DNA from: Petasospora fabianii
Taxonomy: Eukaryota; Ascomycota; Saccharomycetes; Phaffomycetales; Wickerhamomycetaceae
Direction of reading: 5' to 3'
DNA: 64,000 nucleotides
Assembly: GCA_022641835.1 (NCBI GenBank)
Contig: CP048727.1
Location: 124,001-188,000, forward strand
How positions within the stretch are numbered: the stretch's first letter is position 1; every line of letters begins with the position of its first letter. The notes under the pieces are model-generated. The model did no database searches. It was not told the origin of the DNA and saw nothing but the letters and a program-made list of their open reading frames with translations. Of this stretch, positions 1-9,625 are shown in pieces. A program made the translations under genes and the position numbers.

Positions 1-300
1 TTGGGCTGTAGCCTTAGTTGGCAATGAGTTATGTGGCTCGTCGCCAAAGTACGAGGTATCACCTGTTAAGAGAGAGTCTTCATAGTCTCTGTTAACATCT
101 GTAGTGGTACGAATTACAAGGGCAGGAACATCATCATCTAAACGATCAAAGATATCATCGTAATTGGTCTTTTCCTTTTCATCATCGTCGAGGGAATTTG
201 AAGTGGAAGTGGAGGAGACATTAGCTGGAGAAATGGTTAGGGGAGTTGGTGCTGCTATTGTTGGTGGAGCTGAGAGACGGGCTTTGCTTATGGTGGTCAT
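1..300 (-). CDS. N-terminal part of an unrecognised protein, cut by the left window edge
   Basis: A reading frame starts at an ATG (complement of 298-300) and stays open to base 1, so about 100 N-terminal residues are visible and the rest lies outside. The protein begins MTTISKARLSAPP, has a Ser/Thr/Pro-rich stretch and then an acidic segment (SLDDDEKEKTNYDDIFDRL). There is no signal peptide or membrane segment in the visible part. A TATA-like TATAAAAA on the same strand at 367-374 sits about 67 nt upstream, which supports this start. The composition resembles a cytosolic or disordered N-terminal tail, but no family is recognisable. It is divergent from arginase. Confidence 0.7.
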   Translation of the reverse strand, partial: MTTISKARLSAPPTIAAPTPLTISPANVSSTSTSNSLDDDEKEKTNYDDIFDRLDDDVPALVIRTTTDVNRDYEDSLLTGDTSYFGDEPHNSLPTKATAQ

Positions 301-366
301 AGTGTAGTGATTCAACTAAGATTGGTGTGAGAAAAGACGTATCAAAGAGGGGCAGACGGCTACCTT

Positions 367-374
367 TTTTTATA
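367..374 (-). promoter_or_regulatory. TATA-like box of the left-edge gene
   Basis: TATAAAAA on the minus strand, about 67 nt upstream of the ATG at 300. The spacing is typical for a yeast TATA element. Confidence 0.5.
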
Positions 375-1502
375 TAAATTATCTGTCCAGGTTGGAGGTG
401 CAGCTGCAGATCAGCTTCATCTGCACAAGGGCGTTGAGATTTCCAATGACCCCTGAGGGCTGCTGCTTAGTTTCTGCAATATAGGCGAGAAGCTGAGTGG
501 CGTTATTGCTAATTGATAGCAGCACCTAAGTAACTAAAAGATGATATTCTGCCTTGCACAAGAGTGTCTCATTGGTATGATGTCTCACTTCTTTACAAAG
601 GCATCTAGCCGTTGCATCTAGTGCTAGAAATGGGACCTTCATGCCCACGATCTCCGGCATTTGGGTGCATGCGGAGCCGCAGGAGAGTTCAAGGATCAGT
701 GGTATCTGGCCCCTTCACGCTTCGCCTTTTACCTTATTGGATACCATATCTTAAGTGTGTATTACTTCCAATAGGTGTGTCTTTGTATCACTTGGATGGA
801 TGAACTAATAGAAAGATTAGAGGCTCCATAAGCACTACTACTGACCGTTATTGCTCGGAATGTCGGACCGTCTTCATTCCGACCATCTCCATCAGCACTA
901 TGGGGAATGTAGACTGATTGAAAAGGGATTAATAGAGTTGAAGTTGGTCTTTTGCTACTGCTTTATGAGACTAGGCTCCAGAGAGAGAAAGACCCCTTTT
1001 GAACATCAACATAGAAAATGAGTTGAATGATAAATGTAATGCTATTACACACTACTGCATGCATTGGGTAACAAAATGAGTTGCATATCACTGCGTACAC
1101 TTCAGCACAGAATCGGACTGATATTTACGCGTAAGTTAAGTCTTCTTCGCTACCTCATTCACTTAACGGAAATTTCGCGGAAATTTCACTCCTTTGGGTA
1201 AATTTCCTCTTTGGGTATTTGATTGTTATCATAGAATCTCCTAGTCCAGTGCGAGAGATGCCCCTAGTGATCTGTTGATAAAGTGATTTCTTAGTTCCGA
1301 TGAAGGGATAATGGAGAGGATCTAAGGTATTCTTCAGTTTAGTTTTTATGCTTAGATATTGCGCTTGAGTGCCACTGGCTTCGTTCTTGTCCCGATTATC
1401 TCGCGTCATACGGCACCTCGTCGTCGTCTCTGTTGTCATCATCACCACTAAGTGAATGGGATAGCGAGTATGAACATCAACTTCGACGTCGGCGGGGAAC
1501 GA
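375..1502. other. Long divergent intergenic region upstream of arginase
   Basis: About 1.1 kb without a convincing gene. Frames at 612-803 (plus) and 1155-1580 (minus) are open but have no family features, and the second covers the arginase TATA region. The stretch holds a tandem 11-nt repeat CGGAAATTTCG/CGGAAATTTCA at 1167-1188, two CTTTGGGTA copies near 1191-1217 and GATAA-type cores (TTGATAA near 1272, TTATC near 1226). GATA sites would fit nitrogen-regulated arginase, but that link is inference. Confidence 0.5.
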
Positions 1503-1510
1503 TATAAAAA
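1503..1510 (+). promoter_or_regulatory. TATA box of the arginase gene
   Basis: TATAAAAA lies 93 nt upstream of the arginase ATG at 1603. Confidence 0.55.
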
Positions 1511-1602
1511 AGGGGTGACCGCCACCTTGTTTGAATCTCTCCCATACCTCCATACATATAACAACTACAACAACAACCACAACAACACTTCAACCGCCAA
1601 AG

Positions 1603-2634
1603 ATGGATGCTCCAGGCCGTAAGTGATTAGCCGCCATGTCATCTCCCTTATCGACACGTCTTCAATACTAACACTTGACCGCAGCACATTACAACAGATT
1701 CGATAAGAAAGACCTTACACTCGTACTTGCCCCATTCTCTGGTGGTCAAGGTAAAGGTGGTGTCGAAGATGGTCCAAAATACTTACTTCGTGCTGGCTTG
1801 AAAGAGGCTATGGAAGGTCTTGGATGGTCCACTACCATCAGTGAACCACTCGCTCACACAGATTTTGAAGATCGTAAGGAGAAGGACTCTGCCGATGTTT
1901 ATGATAACTGTAAACGCCCAAACATTGTTGGTGAGGCCAATGAATTGATTTACAAGTCTTGTAAAGAATCTGCTGAAGCTGGTAAATTTACACTCACCGT
2001 TGGTGGTGATCATTCCATCGCTATCGCCACTGTTGCTGCCACAATGGCCAAATATCCAGATGCTGGTGTCTTGTGGATCGATGCCCATGCTGACATTAAC
2101 ACACCACTCACCACCGAGTCTGGTAACCTTCACGGTTGTCCAGTGTCCTTCTTAATGGGATTAGATAAGGAGTCTTATCCACCATCTTTACAATGGGTCC
2201 CACAGTGTCTCTCCACAAAGAAAATCGCATACATCGGCCTTAGAGACATTGATGATGGTGAAAAGAAGATCTTGAAAGATAACGGTATCGCTGCCTTCTC
2301 CATGTATCACGTTGATCGTTATGGAATCAATACAGTTGTGGAAATGGCACTTAAGGCTCTTGATCCAACTGGTAAATTACCAGTTCATTTGTCATATGAC
2401 GTTGATGCCATTGATCCACAATACGTTCCAGCAACAGGTACCCCAGTTAGGGGTGGTCTCACTTTTAGAGAAGGTTTATTCATTTGTGAAAGAATTGCAG
2501 AGACTGGTAACTTGGTTGCATTAGACGTTGTTGAAGTTAACCCATCACTTGGTGTTAACGAATTACACGTTGCTGATACTGTCACTGCTGGTGTTGCCGT
2601 CGCTAAGTGTGCTCTTGGTGAAACCTTGTTATAA
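1603..2634 (+). CDS. CAR1: Arginase, spliced (intron 1619-1684)
   Basis: Arginase hydrolyses L-arginine to ornithine and urea in the cytosol, the first step of arginine use as nitrogen source. The ureohydrolase manganese motifs are all present: [19 protein letters not shown] and DVDAIDP, followed by TGTPVRGG. The coding sequence is 1603-1618 plus 1685-2634, giving 321 residues beginning [15 protein letters not shown]. The 66-nt intron has donor GTAAGT, branch point TACTAAC (1666-1672) and acceptor GCAG. Exon 1 encodes only five codons plus one base. Without splicing the frame would have no ATG at the family's usual start. A TATA box lies 93 nt upstream and a tandem GGAAATTTC repeat lies further upstream (1167-1188). 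It is followed in the same direction by the Vip1-like gene. Confidence 0.96.
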
Positions 2635-3237
2635 ACTGTTTTTACCGTTGTTATCACACATTTTGTTTTCTCCTTTGCATAACCCTAGATGGGGGCACTT
2701 CTTCACGTGATGAAACACACTCATGTTCTCAATCGGTCTTGGATTATTAAAAACGATGTTTAAAAAGAAGTTTATACTGGTTTTTCATACATATTCTCAC
2801 TTTGCATATATATAGTTTTATCTCTGTGGTCCCTGTAGTATCATAGAAGGCTAAAGAAGCTAGGATGTGATGTGATGTCGCTGGCAAAAGGTGGGGGAAT
2901 CGGAACCGCAAACACCCATCAAGATGATCAATTATCAGGGGGGGAGAATATCTCAAATCGGTCTTGAGGCATCCGATCAATAACATACTTTAACATCTTT
3001 AGAACATTCTAGAGACAATCACTTTGCTTTATATGTTTCTTTCCCCTTTAAGGGTTTAAAGCAAAAGAAGGCTTAAGTGTTGCCCGTGCCCAAATCTGGG
3101 GCGGAGCGCAAGCAATGATACTCCCCAGTTCAATATAAATGTGAAATTGCTGTGGCGTATAAGAGCGGCACATTGCCACCTCACCCACCTTCAAACTTAT
3201 TATCATTGTTCTACCAAAGATCACTACAAATAACATA
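2635..3237. other. Intergenic region between arginase and the Vip1-like gene
   Basis: About 600 bp with no supported gene. A TATAAAT at 3134-3140 lies about 100 nt upstream of the Vip1-like ATG. A near-Rap1 sequence ACACCCATCA lies near 2912. Small frames on both strands here have no family signature. Confidence 0.5.
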
Positions 3238-4056
3238 ATGGCTGAAAACAGTGTTCTTGCTTCTAACATCCCAACAGATGTTCCACGCTCCAAGATTGAA
3301 GAGTTCTTCTCCTTCTGTGGAAAGATTGAACGCATTGAGAATTATGACCTTTCAAGAAGGGAAGGTGAGCAGGTTGTCCACGTGTTCTTTGCTTCACCAT
3401 CAGCACAGTCAACTGCACTTCTTCTTAATGGTGCCGAGCTTGCCGGCAAGCCAGTAGTTGTGCTCAAGTTCAATAATGGTCAAATCCCACAAGTTGATGA
3501 CAATACCCATGTTTCCCCTGGTGAATATGCCAAAAAGCAAGAGGCTGTTAAGCCATTGGCTGGTATTCCAAAGGAGGCAAAATCTAATGAATCCTCTTCA
3601 GGATCTGGTGATGATGATATTGATCAGGAGCATAAGCCAAAGAGTGCTATCTTTGCCGAATACCTTGCCAATGGCTACGTGCTTAGTGACAACTTGACTA
3701 AGAAGGCTATTGAATATGATAAGCAAAATGGTTACTCTGACAAGTTCAAGAAGTTCCTTGCTGATATCGATGACAAGTACAAGATTCAGGATAAGCAGAA
3801 GGAAGTTGATCAAAAGTACAACATCTCTTCAAAATTGCAAAAGTACTTTGACAGCTCTCAGAAGTATGCTGAGCAGGCAAAGCAAACTGGCATTGGCTCC
3901 CGTTTGCACAAGTTCTACCAGAACGTTGTTAATGATGCCTCTGAGATTCACGAGGAGGCTAAGAGACTAGCAGAGTTGAAGAAGAACTCTGCGGGTACAC
4001 CCGCTGTTTCAGCTGGAGTTGATGCTGCGGCTGATTCTGCTCCACTTAAGCAGTGA
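3238..4056 (+). CDS. Vip1-type RNA-binding protein (one N-terminal RRM)
   Basis: The 272-residue protein opens with a single RRM (about residues 5-78). SVLASNIPTDVPRSKIEEFF forms the first strand and helix, and QVVHVFFASPSAQ is the RNP1-like strand. This resembles fission-yeast Vip1 and its filamentous-fungal relatives, in which the RRM also starts almost at the N-terminus. The rest is charged and probably helical, with lysine- and glutamine-rich repeats such as YDKQNGYSDKFKKFL and KYNISSKLQKYF, and a low-complexity Ala-rich end. The RNA target and process are not known from sequence. The start at 3238 places the RRM directly at the N-terminus. No intron is evident. Confidence 0.82.
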   Translation: MAENSVLASNIPTDVPRSKIEEFFSFCGKIERIENYDLSRREGEQVVHVFFASPSAQSTALLLNGAELAGKPVVVLKFNNGQIPQVDDNTHVSPGEYAKKQEAVKPLAGIPKEAKSNESSSGSGDDDIDQEHKPKSAIFAEYLANGYVLSDNLTKKAIEYDKQNGYSDKFKKFLADIDDKYKIQDKQKEVDQKYNISSKLQKYFDSSQKYAEQAKQTGIGSRLHKFYQNVVNDASEIHEEAKRLAELKKNSAGTPAVSAGVDAAADSAPLKQ

Positions 4057-4452
4057 GTTATTTCTCTCCTCACTTTTCTCTCTCCTTCTCAATTCTCTCT
4101 CCTTTCTGTTTGTCTAATCGAAACGATTGACTTGACACTTTCAATGTATACGTATATCTTACACCAATGAATTATAAACTGAGTTAACTAAACATGTAGA
4201 GATAGAGAAGTATATAGTGAAGGGCCTCCCCCGCGAATAGCCGTGCGGTAGGGGCAGCACTAGCGGGCATCCTGGCACATGGGCAATGGGCGGCTAATTT
4301 TTTTTAATAAGCATCAAAGAAGACAACAGACACGTTTAAAAACAGTGCCAAATCTGGTTCTTTTTGAGTCCAGTCTGATTCTGGACAACTCTTCCAGGAG
4401 GTAATTATCCACCTCTCTGCCATTGGAAACCGCAGAAGGCCAATTTAAGACC
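4057..4452. other. Intergenic region and GDE1 promoter
   Basis: About 400 bp. The first part is CT-rich 3' flank of the Vip1-like gene. A GC-rich patch lies at about 4225-4290. ACACGTTT near 4331 contains CACGTT, a weak Pho4-type core, which would fit phosphate control of GDE1, but one core is poor evidence. Confidence 0.35.
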
Positions 4453-7400
4453 ATGAAGTTTGGTAAAACGTGAGTGCTGATAACGAGAGCCTCAATATGG
4501 GCTTATCGCTTTGGCTTTTGACTAACCATCATTCCCTTCAGAATCACCAGTCATCAGGTGCCCGAGTGGTCCGCTCACTATATGCACTACAAGGATCTTA
4601 AGAAGCAGATTAAGTTGATTTCTTCTTTGCAAAAGGAGATTCTTGATGCCGTTGCCGCCGAGGAACACTTAGAGGAAGATGAATACGCGGATGAGAGAAG
4701 GGACACGTTGACCCCACTTACCGCCAGCGATTCTCTCAACAACAATAGCGTTAAGGCTGCCCTCGCTGGTTTCTTCTTCTCCCTTGATAGAAACATTGAG
4801 AAAGTGGATGACTTCTTTAATAAGCAGTACACAGAGTATGACCGCCGTTTAAAGAAGTTATCCTCAATCATCAACTCGCTGACTCAGCTTGATGACTTAG
4901 ACAATGAAGAACTCGAGGAGATCATTGGTGTCCTCGTTGAACTACGTTCATGTTTAAGAAACTTGAAATGGTTTGGTGAGTTAAACAAGCGTGGATTTGT
5001 CAAGATTCTCAAGAAGCTCGATAAGAAGACAGGAACCATGCAACAGCAAGCCTATCTTAACTCTAGAATTTACCCATTGGGCTTCGCCAATGAGATAGAC
5101 ATTGTCAAGGATTTGGGAATGATCAACGAGTACTTGAACAAACTCGCACCACATGTCAATGATCCAGAATCTAGAAGAAAAGGTGAGAGAAATGGTAGCT
5201 CAAAGAGATCGCCATCGGTACAACCAGACAAGTTCTCAAGAGCTATTAACTCTGACGATCATGTTGCCCTCTTCAGACAACTCATTGCTGAATATCGCTC
5301 TTTGGTTCTTGTCCCAATGAAACTTCTCGTATCTCTGCTTAACAAGGCTGCTCTCACACAATCCGTCAACTGCATCAACAAGATCCTTGAGATCCTTCCA
5401 TCTCTGGGTGACCCAGCAGATATCTCAGGTCGTAACTTCTTCCACCATCACGTCATCGCTCTCGGTAAACAAGTTCAGAAACGTGAGGAACTTATGAAGT
5501 CATACAACAATGATCCACCAATCCTCGAACTCCAAAGCATGCACCTTGCCCCAGCAACACCACCAGATGTTAATCACAGACTCATTGGAGCTTTTGGTCC
5601 TGATGGTATCAACTCAAACGATTCTCCAGACTCACTTCTACAGATCCTTAATGCCCTACCACCACACTTGAGACCAGCATTGCTTCAAAGAGATCATTAC
5701 AAGAGAACTCCACTTCATTATGCCGCACAGTTTGGTCTCAAAGAGATCACAAACATCATCATTGACTTTTTGAAATCTTGGAACGAGTGGGATAGCACGG
5801 TGCCAATTGATGATCTTTCTCACTGGGGTGATGCTGAGTCGCTCTCACCATTGCATCTTGCTGTTCTTGGTACACATCCAAAAACTGTCGAAGTTCTCGT
5901 TGCAAGTTGTGATAAGAAGTTGACTTCTTCAAAGATTTTCCTCCTCGCTGCAAGATTGAACTCACCTGCTATCTTGAGAACGTTGTTGTCGTGCCAAAAC
6001 GTGAACATCAATGCTGTAGATGAAGATCATCATCAGGAAACGGCATTGTACATCGCATCCAAACTCAATTTCCCAGAGGTTGTCCAATTTTTACTTGAAA
6101 ACGATGCTGATCCTGAGATCGGTGAAGCTTCCTATGGATGGACTCCAATCTTTGTTGCTGCCGTTGAAGGACTCTACAATGTTGTTCAGCTATTGAAAGA
6201 TGCTGGGGCTGAATATGGTATCCCTGATGAATCTGGTTGGACTCCAATGGAACACGCTTGTTTGCGTGGACACTTGAGGATGGCTGATATGTTGAAACCA
6301 GATGAGTATGACACTTGGAATGCCATCCGTTCTAAGCAGATGAGTTCATCCCCATCTTCTGATAGATCCGGTGCTGTCTCTCCTGTCCCATCGTCGGATT
6401 TTTACTCGCAAACAAACTCATCCATTGACAGAATTCATTCTCAAAAGAAGGAGGATATTTTCAAAGCTATCAAGCCAAAGCCCTCCAAAGCTCCTCCACA
6501 ACCTGTGAAATCGTTCGGTCACAGATATCTTCAAAACGAATCTGTTATTGTCGTGACACTAGGCTCAAATGACCTCAGAAACTCATCTCCAGCAGTGAAA
6601 CTCGATCGTGTTCCAATTTCAAAAGTTCACTCTACAGAACTCGACACCGCCCTCTCTCTCGTCATTTCCATCAAGGGAGAAACAGACGATGCTCCAACCG
6701 TTGTTGACCTCCCACTTGACGAGATCGAGCCAATCGCAATCAACACCACGAAGGCCAACCCAGAGGAGGAAGTTCTTCTCTTTGACATTGTTCCAACTTA
6801 TGGTGGCCAGAGTAAACAGGTTCTTGGTCGTGCTGTTGCCATGCTTGACCGCCTTTATTCGAAAGTGGGAAATCACCGTGCTCCATTGGAGAAAATGGTG
6901 ACGTTGCCTATCATTGAAATGGAAACATTAGATGTCCTTGGTACCATCAACTTTGAAGTTCTCATAGTGACTCCTTTCATCCATCCAAATATGAGATTGG
7001 ACCGTACGGAGACGTACTGGAAGTCTCTTGTCAGTACGAGAGTCATTGGTCATAGAGGTTTGGGTAAAAACACAGTTGCTACCAAGTCTTTGCAATTAGG
7101 TGAGAACACCGTGGAGTCATTCATTGCTGCTGCATCCTTGGGTGCTTCGTATGTCGAGTTTGATGTTCAGTTGACCAAGGATCATGTCCCAGTTGTTTAT
7201 CATGATTTCCTCGTCGCAGAGTCTGGTGTTGATATCCCCATGCATGAGTTAACACTGGAGCAGTTCTTGAACTTGAACAACGCTACGGGTATACCTGTGA
7301 CGAAAGATGATGATTTTTTGTTGAGACCAAGATCTGCATCGTATCTCAACCACACTCGTCCAATTCATGATGATAACAAGATGAGATTGACCAGAACATT

Positions 7401-8034
7401 TAAGAGTACTGGGTTCAAGGGTAACTCTCGTGGTTCATCCATTGCCTCGTCATTTGTCACGTTGAAGGAACTGTTCAAGAAGATTCCAAAGAATGTCGGT
7501 TTCAATATTGAGTGCAAGTACCCACTTCTTTACGAAGCACAGGAGGAAGATCTCCCTGAGGTCATGGTTGATCTGAACTTTTGGATCGATACAGTTTTGA
7601 AAGAAGTGTATGACAATGCTGATGGTCGTGATGTCATCTTTTCTTCGTTCCACCCAGAGGCTTGTCTCATGCTTTCTCTTAAGCAACCAGCCATTCCTAT
7701 TCTCTTCCTTACTGAGTCCGGTACCGCTACAATGCCAGATGTTCGTTGTACTTCGCTTCAGAGTGCAGTGAGATTTTCAAAGAGATGGAACTTGTTGGGA
7801 ATTGTCTCAGCTGCAGAGCCGATTGTCAAATGCCCAAGATTGGCACAGGTTGTCAAGTCTAGTGGACTGGTTTGTTTCACATATGGTACGTTGAATAACG
7901 ATCCGGAGAATGCCAAATTGCAAATGGAGGCTGGTGTGGATGCAGTTATCGTCGATAATGTCCTCGCTGTTAGAACGGAGTTGACGAAGGATGCCAAAAA
8001 GGAAGTTGTGGCGGAGATCTTGACAGCAGTTTGA
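4453..8034 (+). CDS. GDE1: Glycerophosphocholine phosphodiesterase with SPX, ankyrin and GDPD domains (intron 4470-4541)
   Basis: Gde1 releases choline and glycerol-3-phosphate from glycerophosphocholine in the cytosol. Splicing 4453-4469 to 4542-8034 (72-nt intron; GTGAGT donor, GACTAAC branch, TTCAG acceptor) gives 1169 residues. The spliced N-terminus MKFGKTITSHQVPEWS is the classic start of SPX domains, and no ATG is available without splicing. Ankyrin repeats occupy about residues 385-595 (TPLHYAAQFG, TPMEHACLRG). The GDPD domain runs from about 840 to the end with HRG, the ENT and EFD metal/catalytic residues, YHD and IECKYP. These intact residues favour Gde1 over its degenerate paralogue Pho81. 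SPX domains sense inositol pyrophosphates. Saccharomyces Gde1 has a similar length. Confidence 0.94.
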
Positions 8035-8189
8035 ATGATTGGTTTGTAGTACTACCTCAAGGATATCGGGAGTACACTCTATGTACATTATTGAACATCA
8101 TGATTAGGTCGTATCATTTATCTAGTTATCTACAGTGAGTGGCATAGTATCCAAATCAATTAGCTATAAACTGCACAAACAGATAACCA

Positions 8190-9164
8190 TCAGTTTTGAT
8201 CCTCCTCCCAGGAGAATTTCTCCTTCCAATGCTCGAATCCCAAGCCAACACCCCAGTCATTCTGGACAAATCTCTTTGGGTTCTTGATACCAAGATCATC
8301 TAGAGCGTCCAAATCCTCGGAACTCAAGGTTGGAATAATAGTCTCACCAAAAGTCTTGACTCTTTCAACCTTAGTGGTCTTAGTGATGACAATTCTGCCC
8401 CTGTTGACGTGGTATGCATACAAGATGAAAGCAGGCTCAACGTTATACTTTTCAGCAAGCTTCTGGATGAGTGGCTCTTTCAACAATGGAGCACCATTGT
8501 GGCCCAATGGGGAGTATGCCTCCACCTTGATACCTTGGCTCTCAGCGTACTTGACCAAATCCAATTGTGGGATTCTTGGATGAAGTTCAACCTGCAAGAC
8601 GGCAGGAACAACACCAGTCTCATCAATGGCTCTCTTGATGTGCTTGATGGTGTAGTTGGAGACACCAACACTCTTAGCAAGTCCCGCGTCCCTCAACTTC
8701 AAGAGGTCCTTGTAAGTGGTCAACCAATCGGCATCCTTGGCAAATGGGATTCTGCCCTTGTCATCCCTTGGCACCTTTGGCAATCCATTTTCATCTGTAC
8801 CGTCGAAGCAAACAGGCCAGTGGTGGAAAACCAAGTCAACATAATCCAATCCCAAGTCACTCAATGACTTCTTAAGACTGAACTCTGCACGATCCCACAA
8901 TGCAGGCCAAACCTTGGTAGTGATGAAGAGCTCTTCTCTCTTAACTTCACCGGCATCAAATAGCTCCTTGAGAGCCTTACCAACATAAGGCTCAGCTCCG
9001 TAGAACCATGCAGTATCAATGGCACGAAGACCAAGACGAACAAATGCCTTGACAACGTCTGGGACAGCCTCGTAATCAGGAGGTGAGTCTGGGGTACCCA
9101 GAATGAACTGAGGCATGACATTACCGTCATTAAGTGTAACCTTGAAGTCTGCGTTAGAAGGCAT
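8190..9164 (-). CDS. Aldo-keto reductase, NADPH-dependent
   Basis: A 324-residue single-domain (beta/alpha)8 oxidoreductase of the AKR superfamily, which reduces aldehydes, ketones or sugars. The catalytic tetrad is visible: Asp and Tyr in DTAWFYGAEPYVGKAL, Lys in TTKVWP and His in VFHHWP. Family signatures VGVSNY, VELHP and a cofactor-binding ITKTTKVERVK follow. Relatives in Saccharomyces include ARA1, YPR1 and GCY1, but the substrate cannot be assigned. The ATG at 9164 gives the expected short lead into the first strand. TATATATA at 9247-9254 and a TTAGGGG stress-element-like core near 9186 lie upstream. The gene is divergent from HMI1. Confidence 0.9.
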   Translation of the reverse strand: MPSNADFKVTLNDGNVMPQFILGTPDSPPDYEAVPDVVKAFVRLGLRAIDTAWFYGAEPYVGKALKELFDAGEVKREELFITTKVWPALWDRAEFSLKKSLSDLGLDYVDLVFHHWPVCFDGTDENGLPKVPRDDKGRIPFAKDADWLTTYKDLLKLRDAGLAKSVGVSNYTIKHIKRAIDETGVVPAVLQVELHPRIPQLDLVKYAESQGIKVEAYSPLGHNGAPLLKEPLIQKLAEKYNVEPAFILYAYHVNRGRIVITKTTKVERVKTFGETIIPTLSSEDLDALDDLGIKNPKRFVQNDWGVGLGFEHWKEKFSWEEDQN

Positions 9165-9625
9165 TGTGAAGTCTCTTGGGGTCTTTAGGGGTGTTTTTTC
9201 TTGGTGGCAAAAGAGAGGTTAACTGGATGACATGATCTGGGTCTCATATATATACATCAGGAGAAGGGTTGCTGTTATCCATCGAAAGAGACGGAACATT
9301 GCGAGCAATGTAATATGTGGCGGCGCCACACACAATGTTTATGCGCCTACGCCGATCAGAACTTCTTACATCGAGGACTAAGGCAAGCCTCTGGGTGAAG
9401 ATTACCCAAATAGTCTTTTACACACACTCAATTGTTGCTTTCCAAAACTTATCTTGCTTTACCCTTTTTGCTACCCCAGGCCACCACCAGAAAAACATGA
9501 AAATTGCCTAATCGGGACATAACCATGTTTCGTAACCACTTTTGGAACAAGCTTGTAACCACTTTAACCCATTGCAACTGTGAGCTCAATCATCGCGTAT
9601 AAAGCCACCACGCCGCCATGCTATA
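9165..9625. promoter_or_regulatory. Divergent promoter between the aldo-keto reductase and HMI1
   Basis: About 460 bp. It carries TATATATA at 9247-9254 for the reductase. No clear TATA precedes HMI1. A small plus-strand frame at 9317-9511 has no family signature. Confidence 0.45.

Noticed and set aside
1155-1580. 141-codon minus-strand frame upstream of arginase
   Set aside because: It covers the arginase TATA box and leader, begins with a poly-Val run from CA-rich repeats, and has no domain features.
4453-8034. Pho81 (phosphate-pathway CDK inhibitor) instead of Gde1
   Set aside because: Same SPX-ankyrin-GDPD layout, but the catalytic HRG, E-x-D and YHD residues are intact, which fits the active enzyme Gde1.
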